Shown here in pieces: positions 11,301 to 21,607 of a DNA stretch of 64,000 bases. The position numbers and the translations under genes were made by a program. Source of the stretch: Elusimicrobia bacterium GWB2_63_22 (GTDB taxonomy: Bacteria > Elusimicrobiota > Elusimicrobia > Elusimicrobiales > UBA9959); contig MGUA01000022.1 of NCBI GenBank assembly GCA_001799735.1, forward strand, positions 31,185 through 95,184, in the 5' to 3' direction. The notes under the pieces are model-generated. The model was not told the DNA's origin. It saw only the letters and a list, made by a program, of their open reading frames with translations, and did no database searches. Within the stretch, counting starts at the first letter, position 1; each line of letters starts with the position of its first letter.

Positions 11301-11717
11301 GGGGATGACCAGCTCCAGGGCGCCGGTGACGCCGAGGATCACGCTGACGCGGCTCCGGTCGAAATCGCGGCCGGGGCCGTAGCCCGCGTCCTGCAGGGCC
11401 ATCTTGGCCGTCAGCAGGCCCAGCAGCTGGGCGCTGTCGGTGGCCTCCAGCGCGTTGGGCGCCAGGCCGAACTCCGACGGGTCGAAGTCCACGGGCAGGA
11501 TGAAGCCGCCCTTGCGGGCGTAGGTGCGGTCCGGGCTTTTGGGGTTCTTGTCGTAATAGTCTTCGGGCAGCCAGTGGGAGGCCGGCACTTCGGTGATGGC
11601 GTCCACGCCGTTCTTGATGTTGGCCCAGAACCGGCGGGCGTTCTCCGCCTTGGGGAACAGGCAGCCTATGCCGACTATCGCCACCGGTGACTGGACGGAA
11701 TTTTCTTTTACGCTCAT
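5337..11717 (-). CDS. pfaA: Pfa-type polyketide/PUFA synthase subunit, KS-AT-ACPx3-KR-DH (PfaA-like)
   Basis: This 2126-residue multidomain enzyme builds the growing acyl chain together with the PfaC-like and PfaD subunits. Domains in order: KS (about 8-450, DAACGSS with Cys211, EAHGTGT, KSMIGHT); malonyl/acyl transferase (about 574-860, FPGQGAQ and GHSYGE with Ser669); an Ala/Pro/Gln-rich linker; three acyl carrier proteins with the attachment motif LGIDSIKR (Ser1095, Ser1186, Ser1282); ketoreductase (about 1555-1800, ITGGARGV and a Tyr in CDYAMANE); and a C-terminal hot-dog dehydratase with the HxxxGxxxxP motif (His1866). This order matches PfaA of PUFA synthases. The start has GAGGA a few bases upstream. 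It follows pfaD by 48 bp and overlaps pfaC, so one operon is likely. Three ACPs is at the low end for the family. The exact lipid product cannot be read from sequence. Confidence 0.95.
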   Translation of the reverse strand: MSVKENSVQSPVAIVGIGCLFPKAENARRFWANIKNGVDAITEVPASHWLPEDYYDKNPKSPDRTYARKGGFILPVDFDPSEFGLAPNALEATDSAQLLGLLTAKMALQDAGYGPGRDFDRSRVSVILGVTGALELVIPLGARLGHPKWRKALSEFGITGADAEAIISRMQEDYVPWQESSFPGLLGNVVSGRVANRFNLGGTNCVVDAACGSSLGAVHMASMELATRRSTMVVTGGVDCFNDIFMYMCFSKTPALSADGNAKPFDASADGTALGEGLGMMVMKRLDDAVKDGDRIYAVLKGVGSSSDGKGKAIYAPSAEGQARALRNAYSVTGVSPDTVEMAEAHGTGTTVGDGVEVDALSEVYRDSRKEGTWCALGSVKSMIGHTKAAAGSAGLIKAALSLYNKTLPPTIKVTAPVKQLAAGTTPFYLNTELRPWLPKSHPRRAAVSALGFGGANFHAVLEEYSPVKAQPDWDGEVQIAALSGPDAGTLKTELAGWSGLQWNDLRVKAMRSRAAFKADAPARLTFVLERDSDYSKVIASALSNLASQQAASWTTPDGVFYASGTPEGLAVLFPGQGAQYPGMQRDIVCRFPSALDTLAAADKAFGGDKPLSDFIYPRSAFTPEAKQAQADALRDTSVAQPALGAAGLGAWRVLAGFGLKPDAFAGHSYGELAALCAAGAFDAPSLFSLSKLRGALMAAGTGDRGGMLAVQAGLADVEKVIKEENLDLIIANKNAPAQFVLSGRTEEIKRAAEACARRGLKSTQLQVSAAFHSPLVAGAQKEFAAALEKVEFNKPAAAVYANKTAYAYPENPGKARELLASQLASPVEFTAMIEKMYASGLRVFLEVGPGSRLTGLTSAILAGRQHTAFALDASAGKRSGIADAARALARVAALGFKLDLAAWENGEAGVKDVLENKISKLAVKLTGANYRSPRPAGHGSAPRRVVATPSSAQTIPGAPALQPALQAYASDALRVTQESMAALQKMQEQTAILHARFLEGQEAAQRSFQSLLDQQQQFFGGTPVALPSPAPRMAAPAPVQLPVPAPAAPAQPAPAAATSEISRVLLEIVSSQTGYPAESLNQDMDMESDLGIDSIKRVAILSELQEKLPSAPRITPEQLGSIRTLRQVAAHLSAGMPAAPAQPAPAAAGSEVSKVLLEIVSAQTGYPAESLNQDMDMESDLGIDSIKRVAILSELQEKLPSAPRITPEQLGSIRTLRQVAAHLTAGMPAAPAQTAPAQPAPAAAGSEISRVLLEIVSAQTGYPAESLNQDMDMESDLGIDSIKRVAILSELQERLPSAPRITPEQLGAIRTLRQVAAHLTAGAAPAPAPVPAPAAAKTFESEIVREVLKTAELDLSAPRQAVALDKKLPIWVTEDGSPLSAAIVKNLVERGCAARTVSLDETAVPGTGLAGLVIVAPAVKLDKKDLWDGTSEVFLKKAFSLTRAAGPALKAAAKASGAVLMTVSRLDGAFGISGLKSEQDPVFGGLAGLAKTAGHEWPEVSCRALDAAADWTHTVSVAQAVADELFCKGPAELGLSDTGAKLVLLSRSEQAKGEDFPLAKGDVVLITGGARGVTAEAAAALAAACGATLAVLGRSPLPAAEEGWLAACASENDIKKALLARNPGMAPKAAGEQCRKVLAAREIRAQLNRFEAAGSRAAYYSADIRDAASVAEALAKVKKDLGPVRGLVHGAGVLADKLLQDKTDEQFSSVFDTKVTGLRNILSALDLSKLKALALYSSSTARFGRTGQCDYAMANEVLNKTARLLARRLPDCRVASFNWGPWDGGMVNDGLKALFAKEGVGVIGLKEGGRFLVNELSLQGGPAEVVVVARPKTVPAVTPPASGQALARAFDFPVSVADSPFLRSHVINGKAVVPTAVITEWLAHAALHGNPGLLFHGFNGLKIYKGILLDGGTYKISAMAGKASKANGLFTVPAELRGPNGELHAGAEIVLAAALPAAAAPAPDFPIKPYPRAAEKAYGEILFHGEDMRFIRSVAGVSDKGIVLDAAASLPPASWMRSPLRDRWLADPAALDAAFQGMILWTFENSGACSLPNSAAAYRQFAQFPRGGVRISARVTRSAEHSCTADIDFTDDKGNLVARLEGYDSTVDKALNAAFRKKELSATAL
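7760..8530 (-). repeat. Three tandem acyl carrier protein modules inside pfaA
   Basis: Three near-identical ACP-coding units are spaced 273 and 288 bp between their phosphopantetheine serine codons (8435, 8162, 7874). The linkers between them are short Ala/Pro/Gln runs. High nucleotide identity between units suggests recent duplication or gene conversion. ACP number is known to scale product yield in PUFA synthases. This is a coding repeat, not a CRISPR or mobile element. Confidence 0.9.
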
Positions 11718-11765
11718 GGTATCCTCGTTTCCCGGACGCGGTCCGGCGGCCGTTCGGCCCTGCTT

Positions 11766-13343
11766 CTAGTTGCGAAAGAACGCCGACAGCTGCTCTCTGG
11801 TGCGGGGGGCCTGGCGGGCCAGCCGGCTGTCGGCCGCTACGCCCTGGCAGCGCAGGGCGTGCAGGCGCGTAAGCGCGGCCGCCCCGGCGAGTAAATTGCA
11901 GGCGACGGTAACGGCGTCGTGGGCTTCCGGTTTCTCCAGGAAAGAGCCCCTGGCCCATTCGTTGAAGGCGCCCATGGCGGGGCCGCACCAGATCTGGTAG
12001 TCGAGCTTGCGGCTTTCGTCCCCGGCCAGCGGCCAGCGGGAGGACTGGCTGAGATACCAGCGGAACACGAGGGCCAGTTTATGCTTCGGCTCCCGCTCGG
12101 CGCGCTCGGCCTGCGCGGGGTCCTTGCGCAGGAAGTAGGCGCGCGTGCCCTGCCAGACCTCGTCGAAGGAGGCGCGGAAATAATCCCGCTCCAGGACGGT
12201 TTTGGTCTCGGCCGGTATTTCCTCGAAGCTCCCGCAGGTGCGGTAAAGGTCGTAAAGTTTGTTGGCGCGCATGGCGAACATGGTGCCGCGCTTGAGGATC
12301 TGCACCCGCACGCCCATCTCGAACATGTCGGCCGCCGCGGCCATGGCCACGTCGGCCTGCTCGGCCCCGGCGAGGAGTTTCCGGACCAGGTCCGTGGTGC
12401 CGGATTCCACACAGGCCTGGTTCACGGAGCCGGTCACCACGTAGGCCGCGCCCATCATAAAGGCGGCCGCGGCCGCTTCGGGGGTGGCGATGCCGCCGCC
12501 CGCGCCCACGCGCGGGGGAACGGCGTAATTAAATTTCTCCTGCAGCCGGTCGCGCAGGGCTATGATGGTGGGCAGCAGGTTCACCAGCGGCCGGTTGTCG
12601 GTATGGCCGCCCGAATCCGCCTCGGCGGTCACGTCTTCGGCCACGGGTATTTTTGAGGCCAATTCCGCCTGCTCGGGGGTAAGTTCTCCGCGGGAGACCA
12701 GTTCCTTCAGGAATTTTTCCTCGGGCGGGGAGAAGAAGCGCGCCGCCACTTCGGTGCGGGAGATCTTGCCTATCACGCGGTTGGGGGTTTCTATCCCGCC
12801 GTCGGCGCTCCGGCGTATGCCCGCGGTGCGGTAGCGGATGAGCGGCAGCGTGAGGCCGATGAAAGCGGAGGCTTCCACCAGGCGCACGCCGCGCTTGAGG
12901 TACAGGTCCACCAGGGCCGCTTCCAGCGCCGGGTCGGAGGGGCTGTGTATAAGATTGAAGCCGAAATTGGGCAAGGCGGCGGACTGCAGGCGGTCTATGG
13001 CCTTTTCAACTTCAGCGATGGGCTGGCCGGCGGCGCCGTAAAAACCCAGCATGCCTGCCCGGCCCAGGGCCTCGGCTAATTCAGTGGAGCTTATTCCGTT
13101 GGCCATGGAGCCGCCCACGTAGGCGTAGCCCAGCCCGTGGGCCCGCAGAAAAGCGGGATCGCCCAGGTTCTCCGGGGCGCAGGCGGGTATTACGGGGGCG
13201 CCGGGCTTGAGCCCGGGGGTTAAGGACAGGGTATCCGAGCCGGCAGCGGAGAAAGGCGCCGTCAGGTCCTGGATGGCGGCCATCGCTTCAGGCGAATAAG
13301 ATAGAAAAGGCTGCGTTTTAGTCCCTGTCGTTGAAGCGGTCAA
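11766..13343 (-). CDS. pfaD: PfaD-type enoyl reductase (TIM-barrel, nitronate monooxygenase-like)
   Basis: This FMN-dependent trans-acting enoyl reductase is the standard partner of PfaA/PfaC. The 525-residue length is typical. The protein has the TIM-barrel features of the family: an early glycine-rich stretch around GYAYVGGSMANGISS, a mid segment RVGAGGGIATPEAAAAAF and a following GAAYVVTGSVNQA, which is the FMN-phosphate region in this fold. The start chosen is TTG at 13343, because GGAGA lies 7-8 nt upstream and no in-frame ATG is better placed. It is the first gene of the minus-strand operon pfaD-pfaA-pfaC. A possible TATAAT box lies at 13409-13404, with a CCTAT/ATAGG dyad just upstream that may be an operator. 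No separate pfaB or phosphopantetheinyl transferase gene is visible. Confidence 0.93.
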   Translation of the reverse strand: MTASTTGTKTQPFLSYSPEAMAAIQDLTAPFSAAGSDTLSLTPGLKPGAPVIPACAPENLGDPAFLRAHGLGYAYVGGSMANGISSTELAEALGRAGMLGFYGAAGQPIAEVEKAIDRLQSAALPNFGFNLIHSPSDPALEAALVDLYLKRGVRLVEASAFIGLTLPLIRYRTAGIRRSADGGIETPNRVIGKISRTEVAARFFSPPEEKFLKELVSRGELTPEQAELASKIPVAEDVTAEADSGGHTDNRPLVNLLPTIIALRDRLQEKFNYAVPPRVGAGGGIATPEAAAAAFMMGAAYVVTGSVNQACVESGTTDLVRKLLAGAEQADVAMAAAADMFEMGVRVQILKRGTMFAMRANKLYDLYRTCGSFEEIPAETKTVLERDYFRASFDEVWQGTRAYFLRKDPAQAERAEREPKHKLALVFRWYLSQSSRWPLAGDESRKLDYQIWCGPAMGAFNEWARGSFLEKPEAHDAVTVACNLLAGAAALTRLHALRCQGVAADSRLARQAPRTREQLSAFFRN

Positions 13344-13403
13344 GTTGTGTTCTCCGTACGCTGCTTAATTTCGGGGTTTAATGGGGCTTTCTAGGTAACC
13401 TAT

Positions 13404-13465
13404 ATTATATATTTTTATAAGGCCTATTGGCATAGGGCGCCGCTTTTGCGTACCGCAGGCCTATG
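13404..13465 (-). promoter_or_regulatory. pfaD -10 box and CCTAT/ATAGG dyad
   Basis: Reading the minus strand, TATAAT occupies 13409-13404. A dyad CCTAT-TGGC-ATAGG lies at 13423-13436, over the expected -35 position, and a further inverted half-site CCTATG lies at 13460-13465. No good -35 hexamer is present. A promoter needing an activator, or one blocked by a repressor, would look like this. That is inference. The same half-sites recur at 62104-62180. Confidence 0.4.
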
Positions 13466-13484
13466 GGGCGGCGCGGCAAAATTG

Positions 13485-13490
13485 TATAAT
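13485..13490 (+). promoter_or_regulatory. alaS: Probable alaS -10 box
   Basis: A perfect TATAAT lies 38 nt before the alaS ATG. No convincing -35 element sits 16-18 bp upstream. The box lies in the 185-bp divergent region shared with pfaD. Confidence 0.45.
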
Positions 13491-13528
13491 TATCCATCAA
13501 TTTGCGGTCTAAAGGACGACGTACAGCT

Positions 13529-16177
13529 ATGCAAAGCCATCAAATACGCCAGGGTTTTCTCGATTTTTTCGCCAAACAGGGGCACCCGGTAGTTAAATCC
13601 AGCCCGCTGATCCCCGAGGGCGACCCCAGCCTGCTGTTCACCTCGGCCGGCATGGTGCAGTTCAAGCCCTACTACCTCGGCCTCAAGACCGACATGAAGC
13701 GCGCGGCCTCCTGCCAGAAAAGCTTCCGCACCACGGACATAGACAACGTCGGCAAAACCATCCGCCATCTGACCTTCTTCGAGATGCTGGGCAATTTCTC
13801 TTTCGGCGATTATTTCAAGAAAGAGTCCATCGCCTGGGGCTGGGAATTCCTGACGAAGGACATGGGGCTGGACCCCAAGCGGCTCTACCCGTCCATCTAC
13901 AAAGGCGGCGTGGCCCCGCGCGACGCCGAAGCCCGCGGCATCTGGGAAACGATCCTGCCTAAGGAAATGCATTCCCACATCATAGAGCTGGGCGACAAAG
14001 ATAACTTCTGGGCCATGGGCGACACCGGCCCGTCCGGCCCCTGCTCGGAGATCTACTGGGACCGCGGCGCGAAGTACGACCACCCCGGCTGCGAAGGCCC
14101 CGGCGCCTGCTCCTGCGACCGCTATATCGAGATCTGGAACCATGTCTTCACGCAGTTCGACAAGCAGCCCGGCGGCGTTTACGCCCCGCTGCCCAAGAAG
14201 AACATCGACACCGGCATGGGCCTGGAGCGCCTGACCTTCGTCGTCGAGGGCAAAGAGTCCCCGTTCGAGACCTCGCTGTTCTACCCGATCGTGGAGAGCG
14301 CCCAGGGCCTGCTCAAGGCGGACTATCAGGCGTCTCCGGAAAACATTTCGGCCTACCGCATCATCGCCGAGCACCTGCGCGCCTCGTCGTTCCTCATCTC
14401 CGAGGGCATCATTCCCTCCAACGAAGGCCGCGGCTACGTGCTGCGGCGCCTCATCCGCCGCGCCAGCCGCTACGGCCGCATGCTGGGCGCCAGGGACCCG
14501 TTCCTGCACCGGCTCACCCCGGCCGTATTCTCCATCTTCAAAGGCGTCTACCCCGAAGTGGAAGCCGCCGCAAAGCAGATCAACGAGACGCTGCGCTTCG
14601 AGGAGCAGGGCTTCATCGAGACCCTGGAGACCGGCGAGAAGTTCCTCTCTGACCTGCAGGAAAAATATCCGGGCGGCATTCCCGGCAAAGAGGCCTTCAG
14701 CCTTTATGAGACGTACGGCTTCCCGTTCGAGCTGACCCGCGAGCTGGCCGCCAAGAAAGGCGTGCCGGTGGACGAGAACGGCTTTAACGAGGCACGCAAG
14801 GCCGCACAGAGCGTGGCCAAGGCCGGCTGGAAGGATTCCGGCGAGAAGAATGCTTTTATTTTCCAGACCGCCGAGGAAAAGCTCCCCGCCACCGTTTTTA
14901 AAGGCTACGAGACCACCGAGACCGAGTCCGCCGTGCTCTCCCTGCTAGACGATAAAGGGCATATGGTGGAGAAGTTGCCCGCCGGCGCCGAAGGCTACGC
15001 CGTGCTGGACGCCACGCCGTTCTACGCGCAGTCCGGCGGCCAGGCCGGCGACACCGGCTCCCTGGTCTTCGAAGGCGCCGAGCTCGCCTCCGTGACCGAC
15101 ACGCAGAAGCCGGTGGAGAAGGTCTATTTCCACGCGATCCGCGCCCACGCCGGGCTGAAGACCGGGATGAAGGTCTCGGCCCGCGTTTCCGGAGACAGAT
15201 ACCGCACCGCCTGCAATCATACTGCTACCCACGTCATCAACGCGGCGCTAAAGCAGGTGTTCGGCGACACTACCCGCCAGGCCGGTTCCGAGGTGGACCC
15301 GGTCAGGTTCCGTTTCGACTATACGGTCTCCAAAACTCCCACCAAGGAGGAACTCGCCCGCATAGAGGACATCGCCAACGCCGCTGTGCGCGAGGATTAC
15401 CGCGTCTCCAAGGCCGAGCGCCCTCTGGCCGACGCCGCCAAGTTCGGCGCCACCACGCTGCTGGGGGAGAAGTACCGGGACCCTGCGCGCTTCATCCTGA
15501 TAAACCGCGGCGGTTTCGAGACGGCCAGGGACCGCTACAGCCTGGAACTCTGCGGCGGCACGCACATAGATCATACCGGCGAGCTGCTGGTGATAAAGAT
15601 ACTCAAGGATTCCTCGGTCTCGCGCGGCGTGCGCCGCATAGAGGGCGTGGCCGGTCCGGCCGCGGTAGCCTATCTCTCAAGCCTGGCCAAGGTGGCGGAG
15701 ACCCTGGCCGCGCGCCTGGCCGTGCCCCCGCAGGAACTGCCGCTGCGCGTGGAGCAGATGCTCGAGAATATCAAGGAGCTTAAATCCGGCAAGGCCAAGG
15801 CCTCCCAGGCCGCCGCGCCGAAGGAAGGCCGGAAGTTCCTCACCGAGGGCATAGACGGCTCCGGCTCCAGCTTCCTGGTCTGCGACGCCGGCGCCGTGGA
15901 GATGAAGGCCCTGCGCGGGATCTCGGACGAGATAAAGAAGGACCTGAAGTCCACCCTGCTGTTCGTCTATTCCCGTCTGGAAGGCAAGTTCGCTTTCATC
16001 ATTACCCATACCGGCGACGTTAAGGCCGACGCTTCGGCTATCGCCAAGCACGTGGCCGAGGTAGTGCACGGTTCCGGCGGCGGCCGCAAGGATTTCGCGC
16101 AGGGCGGCGGCGAAGTGCCGGCCGACATCCCGGCCTTTGAAAAACAGCTGGTGGAACTGGCGAAAAAACATATATAG
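13529..16177 (+). CDS. alaS: Alanyl-tRNA synthetase
   Basis: Charges tRNA-Ala with alanine in the cytoplasm, and edits mischarged Ser/Gly. The 882-residue product has the expected length. The class II catalytic core is at the N-terminus (FTSAGMVQFKPYYLG near residue 40), the editing domain carries HTATHVI (HxxxH) and the CGGTHIDHTG zinc motif, and a C-terminal DHHA1 domain follows. ATG 13529 was preferred over an upstream in-frame TTG at 13502, because the family normally begins a few residues before the QIRQGFLDFF helix, and AAAGGAC is present upstream. It is divergent from the pfa operon and probably monocistronic, since the next gene is AT-rich and has its own promoter. Confidence 0.97.
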   Translation: MQSHQIRQGFLDFFAKQGHPVVKSSPLIPEGDPSLLFTSAGMVQFKPYYLGLKTDMKRAASCQKSFRTTDIDNVGKTIRHLTFFEMLGNFSFGDYFKKESIAWGWEFLTKDMGLDPKRLYPSIYKGGVAPRDAEARGIWETILPKEMHSHIIELGDKDNFWAMGDTGPSGPCSEIYWDRGAKYDHPGCEGPGACSCDRYIEIWNHVFTQFDKQPGGVYAPLPKKNIDTGMGLERLTFVVEGKESPFETSLFYPIVESAQGLLKADYQASPENISAYRIIAEHLRASSFLISEGIIPSNEGRGYVLRRLIRRASRYGRMLGARDPFLHRLTPAVFSIFKGVYPEVEAAAKQINETLRFEEQGFIETLETGEKFLSDLQEKYPGGIPGKEAFSLYETYGFPFELTRELAAKKGVPVDENGFNEARKAAQSVAKAGWKDSGEKNAFIFQTAEEKLPATVFKGYETTETESAVLSLLDDKGHMVEKLPAGAEGYAVLDATPFYAQSGGQAGDTGSLVFEGAELASVTDTQKPVEKVYFHAIRAHAGLKTGMKVSARVSGDRYRTACNHTATHVINAALKQVFGDTTRQAGSEVDPVRFRFDYTVSKTPTKEELARIEDIANAAVREDYRVSKAERPLADAAKFGATTLLGEKYRDPARFILINRGGFETARDRYSLELCGGTHIDHTGELLVIKILKDSSVSRGVRRIEGVAGPAAVAYLSSLAKVAETLAARLAVPPQELPLRVEQMLENIKELKSGKAKASQAAAPKEGRKFLTEGIDGSGSSFLVCDAGAVEMKALRGISDEIKKDLKSTLLFVYSRLEGKFAFIITHTGDVKADASAIAKHVAEVVHGSGGGRKDFAQGGGEVPADIPAFEKQLVELAKKHI

Positions 16178-16219
16178 TTTTGGGGCGCCTGGGACGGTTT
16201 TTCCTTAAATTATGTAAAC

Positions 16220-16239
16220 GGTTTTCATTGATGAAAACC
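16220..16239 (+). terminator. Possible weak terminator after alaS
   Basis: An 8-bp hairpin GGTTTTCA/TGAAAACC with a 4-nt loop is followed by ATTTAT. The stem is AT-rich and the U-run is poor, so this may be only a partial terminator. Confidence 0.3.
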
Positions 16240-16249
16240 ATTTATCCTA

Positions 16250-16292
16250 TAACGATATCGTTATTGACAGAACGTGCTTTGTCTCCTAAACT
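16250..16292 (+). promoter_or_regulatory. Promoter with adjoining 14-bp palindrome
   Basis: TTGACA (16264-16269), a 17-bp spacer and TAAACT (16287-16292) form a good sigma-70-type promoter. A perfect palindrome TAACGATATCGTTA (16250-16263) abuts the -35 box, where an operator would be expected. The promoter would drive the AT-rich gene at 16506 with a leader of about 200 nt. The leader holds only short frames (for example a 20-codon frame from 16368) that I cannot support as genes. Confidence 0.5.
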
Positions 16293-16505
16293 ATTGCCGG
16301 GAGTTGCGGGAAACATTCTTTTACAAAAGGGAAGGTCCGTTAAGGGCTTCAAGAGTGAGGTGTGAGAATGTTGTTAAGGTTCCAGATCCACTTGAGGGGA
16401 TGGATTGGACAACACTTAAGCCGCATCTAATAGAGCAAAGTCTGGGACTGCCGTATGTAATTCAATCTGCAGAGTGGCTGCATTTGGGCCGATGAGTAAA
16501 ATCTT

Positions 16506-17336
16506 ATGAAAAAAACACATTGCCTGCTAAGTTTACTTGTCTCTTGTTGTTCTCTTGTGTCCGCTGCGGAAACAAGTGTTGGGGCAGATATTAATGGCCG
16601 AGTTCTATCAGTTACCAAAAAGCTTGAAGTCTTAAAAGTCGAATGTGATTATCTTGTTTCAAATCTTGGCAAGAAATATGCAGATATTGACATGGGGAAA
16701 GTGGGGAAAATTGGGGAGTTTGCTGATGTCGGTGTTGTAACAAATGGGTTGATTGGCGCCTGTTATCATGGGCCTAATCCCGGCAAAGCCGGCGATTACT
16801 ATTACAAAGACTGGAAGGTGTCGGATGACTGTGACCGTAAACGACGGGCCGGGCATAAAATTACGTGGGAATGTTGGCCCGCTCCCCAAGGGGAGTATCG
16901 TCCATTTGGAGAGGCTATGTATTTGTGGGAACAGGCTGGCCAGTACGAGAAGATGTTGCAACATTATCAGGAATACCATGACGACTATTTCTATGTGATT
17001 GGTAGAGGAACCAATTCCCAGGCTGGGGACTTTCCTCCTCTGGAGTTCGAGATCTTGCAGGATCCGGAACTGGAACAGGCCTATAATAGCTTTATGGACG
17101 AGTGGGAAAAGGTGAAGGAACTGGTTAAAGCCGGAACGCCTCCCAAACCTCTTGACCCTGATGTCCAGAACCACGAATGGTTCTACAGCGACAACCAGGA
17201 AGAGGTGTTGAAAGCGCTGAATTATTACTACGTGCATAAAGTTAAATTCATGCTTGAGAAAGCCCGAAAACACAAAGACCCGATAGTGGCGAAGAAAGCC
17301 AAAGAATATTTGAAAAAGTTGGCCCGAGACAAATAA
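16506..17336 (+). CDS. Exported protein of unknown function, AT-rich gene
   Basis: This 276-residue protein is not recognised. It has a clear N-terminal export signal with a lipobox-like LVSC near residue 14 and an alternative Ala-x-Ala-type cut near residue 21, so it could be a lipoprotein or a periplasmic protein. The mature part is rich in aromatic and charged residues (for example DYYYKDWKVSDDCD, EYHDDYFYVIGRG) and ends in a Lys-rich helical tail. Its base composition is far lower in GC than every neighbour, and it uses AT-ending codons. It lies alone between alaS and a tRNA-Arg with its own promoter. This pattern suggests recent horizontal acquisition next to a tRNA, but no integrase or attachment repeat is visible. 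The SD sequence is weak. Confidence 0.75.
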   Translation: MKKTHCLLSLLVSCCSLVSAAETSVGADINGRVLSVTKKLEVLKVECDYLVSNLGKKYADIDMGKVGKIGEFADVGVVTNGLIGACYHGPNPGKAGDYYYKDWKVSDDCDRKRRAGHKITWECWPAPQGEYRPFGEAMYLWEQAGQYEKMLQHYQEYHDDYFYVIGRGTNSQAGDFPPLEFEILQDPELEQAYNSFMDEWEKVKELVKAGTPPKPLDPDVQNHEWFYSDNQEEVLKALNYYYVHKVKFMLEKARKHKDPIVAKKAKEYLKKLARDK

Positions 17337-17429
17337 AATGAAGGTGTTAAGTAGGTGCTTTGTGTTGAAAAAGAAGTCCTGATAAGGAAAAAATGTTTTC
17401 CTGATATATGGGAGTAACAACAGTTTCCG

Positions 17430-17459
17430 GGCTGCCTTTGTATGGCGGCCTTTCTGTAT
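17430..17459 (+). terminator. Rho-independent terminator
   Basis: The stem GGCTGCC/GGCGGCC (one G-U pair) has a 7-nt loop and is followed by TTTCTGTATT. It ends the AT-rich gene before the tRNA promoter. Confidence 0.6.
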
Positions 17460-17471
17460 TATAGGGGAAGA

Positions 17472-17500
17472 TTTGAAAAGCGGGTGTATTTGGCTATAAT
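17472..17500 (+). promoter_or_regulatory. tRNA-Arg promoter
   Basis: TTTGAA (17472-17477), a 17-bp spacer and a perfect TATAAT (17495-17500), placed 13 bp before the tRNA. Confidence 0.75.
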
Positions 17501-17513
17501 ATAGCTTTGGTGC

Positions 17514-17588
17514 GCGCCCGTGGTGAAATGGATATCACAGGAGCCTCCGAAGCTTCTAGTGCAGGTTCGATTCCTGCCGGGCGCACCA
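17514..17588 (+). tRNA. tRNA-Arg (anticodon CCG)
   Basis: A full cloverleaf can be drawn: 7-bp acceptor GCGCCCG/CGGGCGC, D stem GTGA/TCAC, anticodon stem GGAGC/GCTTC with loop CTCCGAA (anticodon CCG, reading CGG), a short variable loop and T arm GCAGG-TTCGATT-CCTGC. The CCA end is encoded (17586-17588). Confidence 0.95.
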
Positions 17589-17648
17589 AGTTTTAAGCCG
17601 CTGTCGCGGCGTTCCGGGACCGGGGGCTGGCAGTTCCTTCCGCATTAA

Positions 17649-19127
<1,479 letters not shown>

Positions 19128-19150
19128 CCCGCGCCGCAGGGCGCAAAAAA

Positions 19151-19172
19151 AAGCCCCCGCTGCCGGGGGCTT
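19151..19172. terminator. Bidirectional terminator between ycf46-like gene and icd
   Basis: The stem AAGCCCCC/GGGGGCTT has a 6-nt loop, with an A-run on the left and a T-run on the right, so it serves both convergent genes. Confidence 0.85.
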
Positions 19173-19193
19173 TTTTCTTGTCTCCCGCCGGCT

Positions 19194-21536
<2,343 letters not shown>

Positions 21537-21557
21537 CTATGGGTATTCTAATAAAGC

Positions 21558-21588
21558 GGGGGGGGGGCGGGCAAGCAGTTGCTATAAT
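21558..21588 (+). promoter_or_regulatory. TATAAT box preceded by a run of ten G
   Basis: A perfect TATAAT (21583-21588) lies 19 bp before the chosen start of the SDR gene. An uninterrupted G10 tract (21558-21567) covers the expected -35 position. A length change there would alter promoter spacing. Whether it does is inference. Confidence 0.4.
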
Positions 21589-21607
21589 AATTGACGCTGG
21601 CTTTTTT

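Noticed and set aside
8688..11690. Long plus-strand frames opposite pfaA
   Set aside because: Same antisense artefact; no SD, promoter or domain, and the minus strand shows intact PfaA motifs throughout.
16274..16495. 73-codon frame upstream of the AT-rich exported protein
   Set aside because: It begins inside the promoter spacer, has no SD and no recognisable sequence.
17514..17588. Integrative element attachment site at tRNA-Arg
   Set aside because: No duplicated 3' tRNA fragment, integrase gene or second boundary is visible nearby; only base composition hints at transfer.
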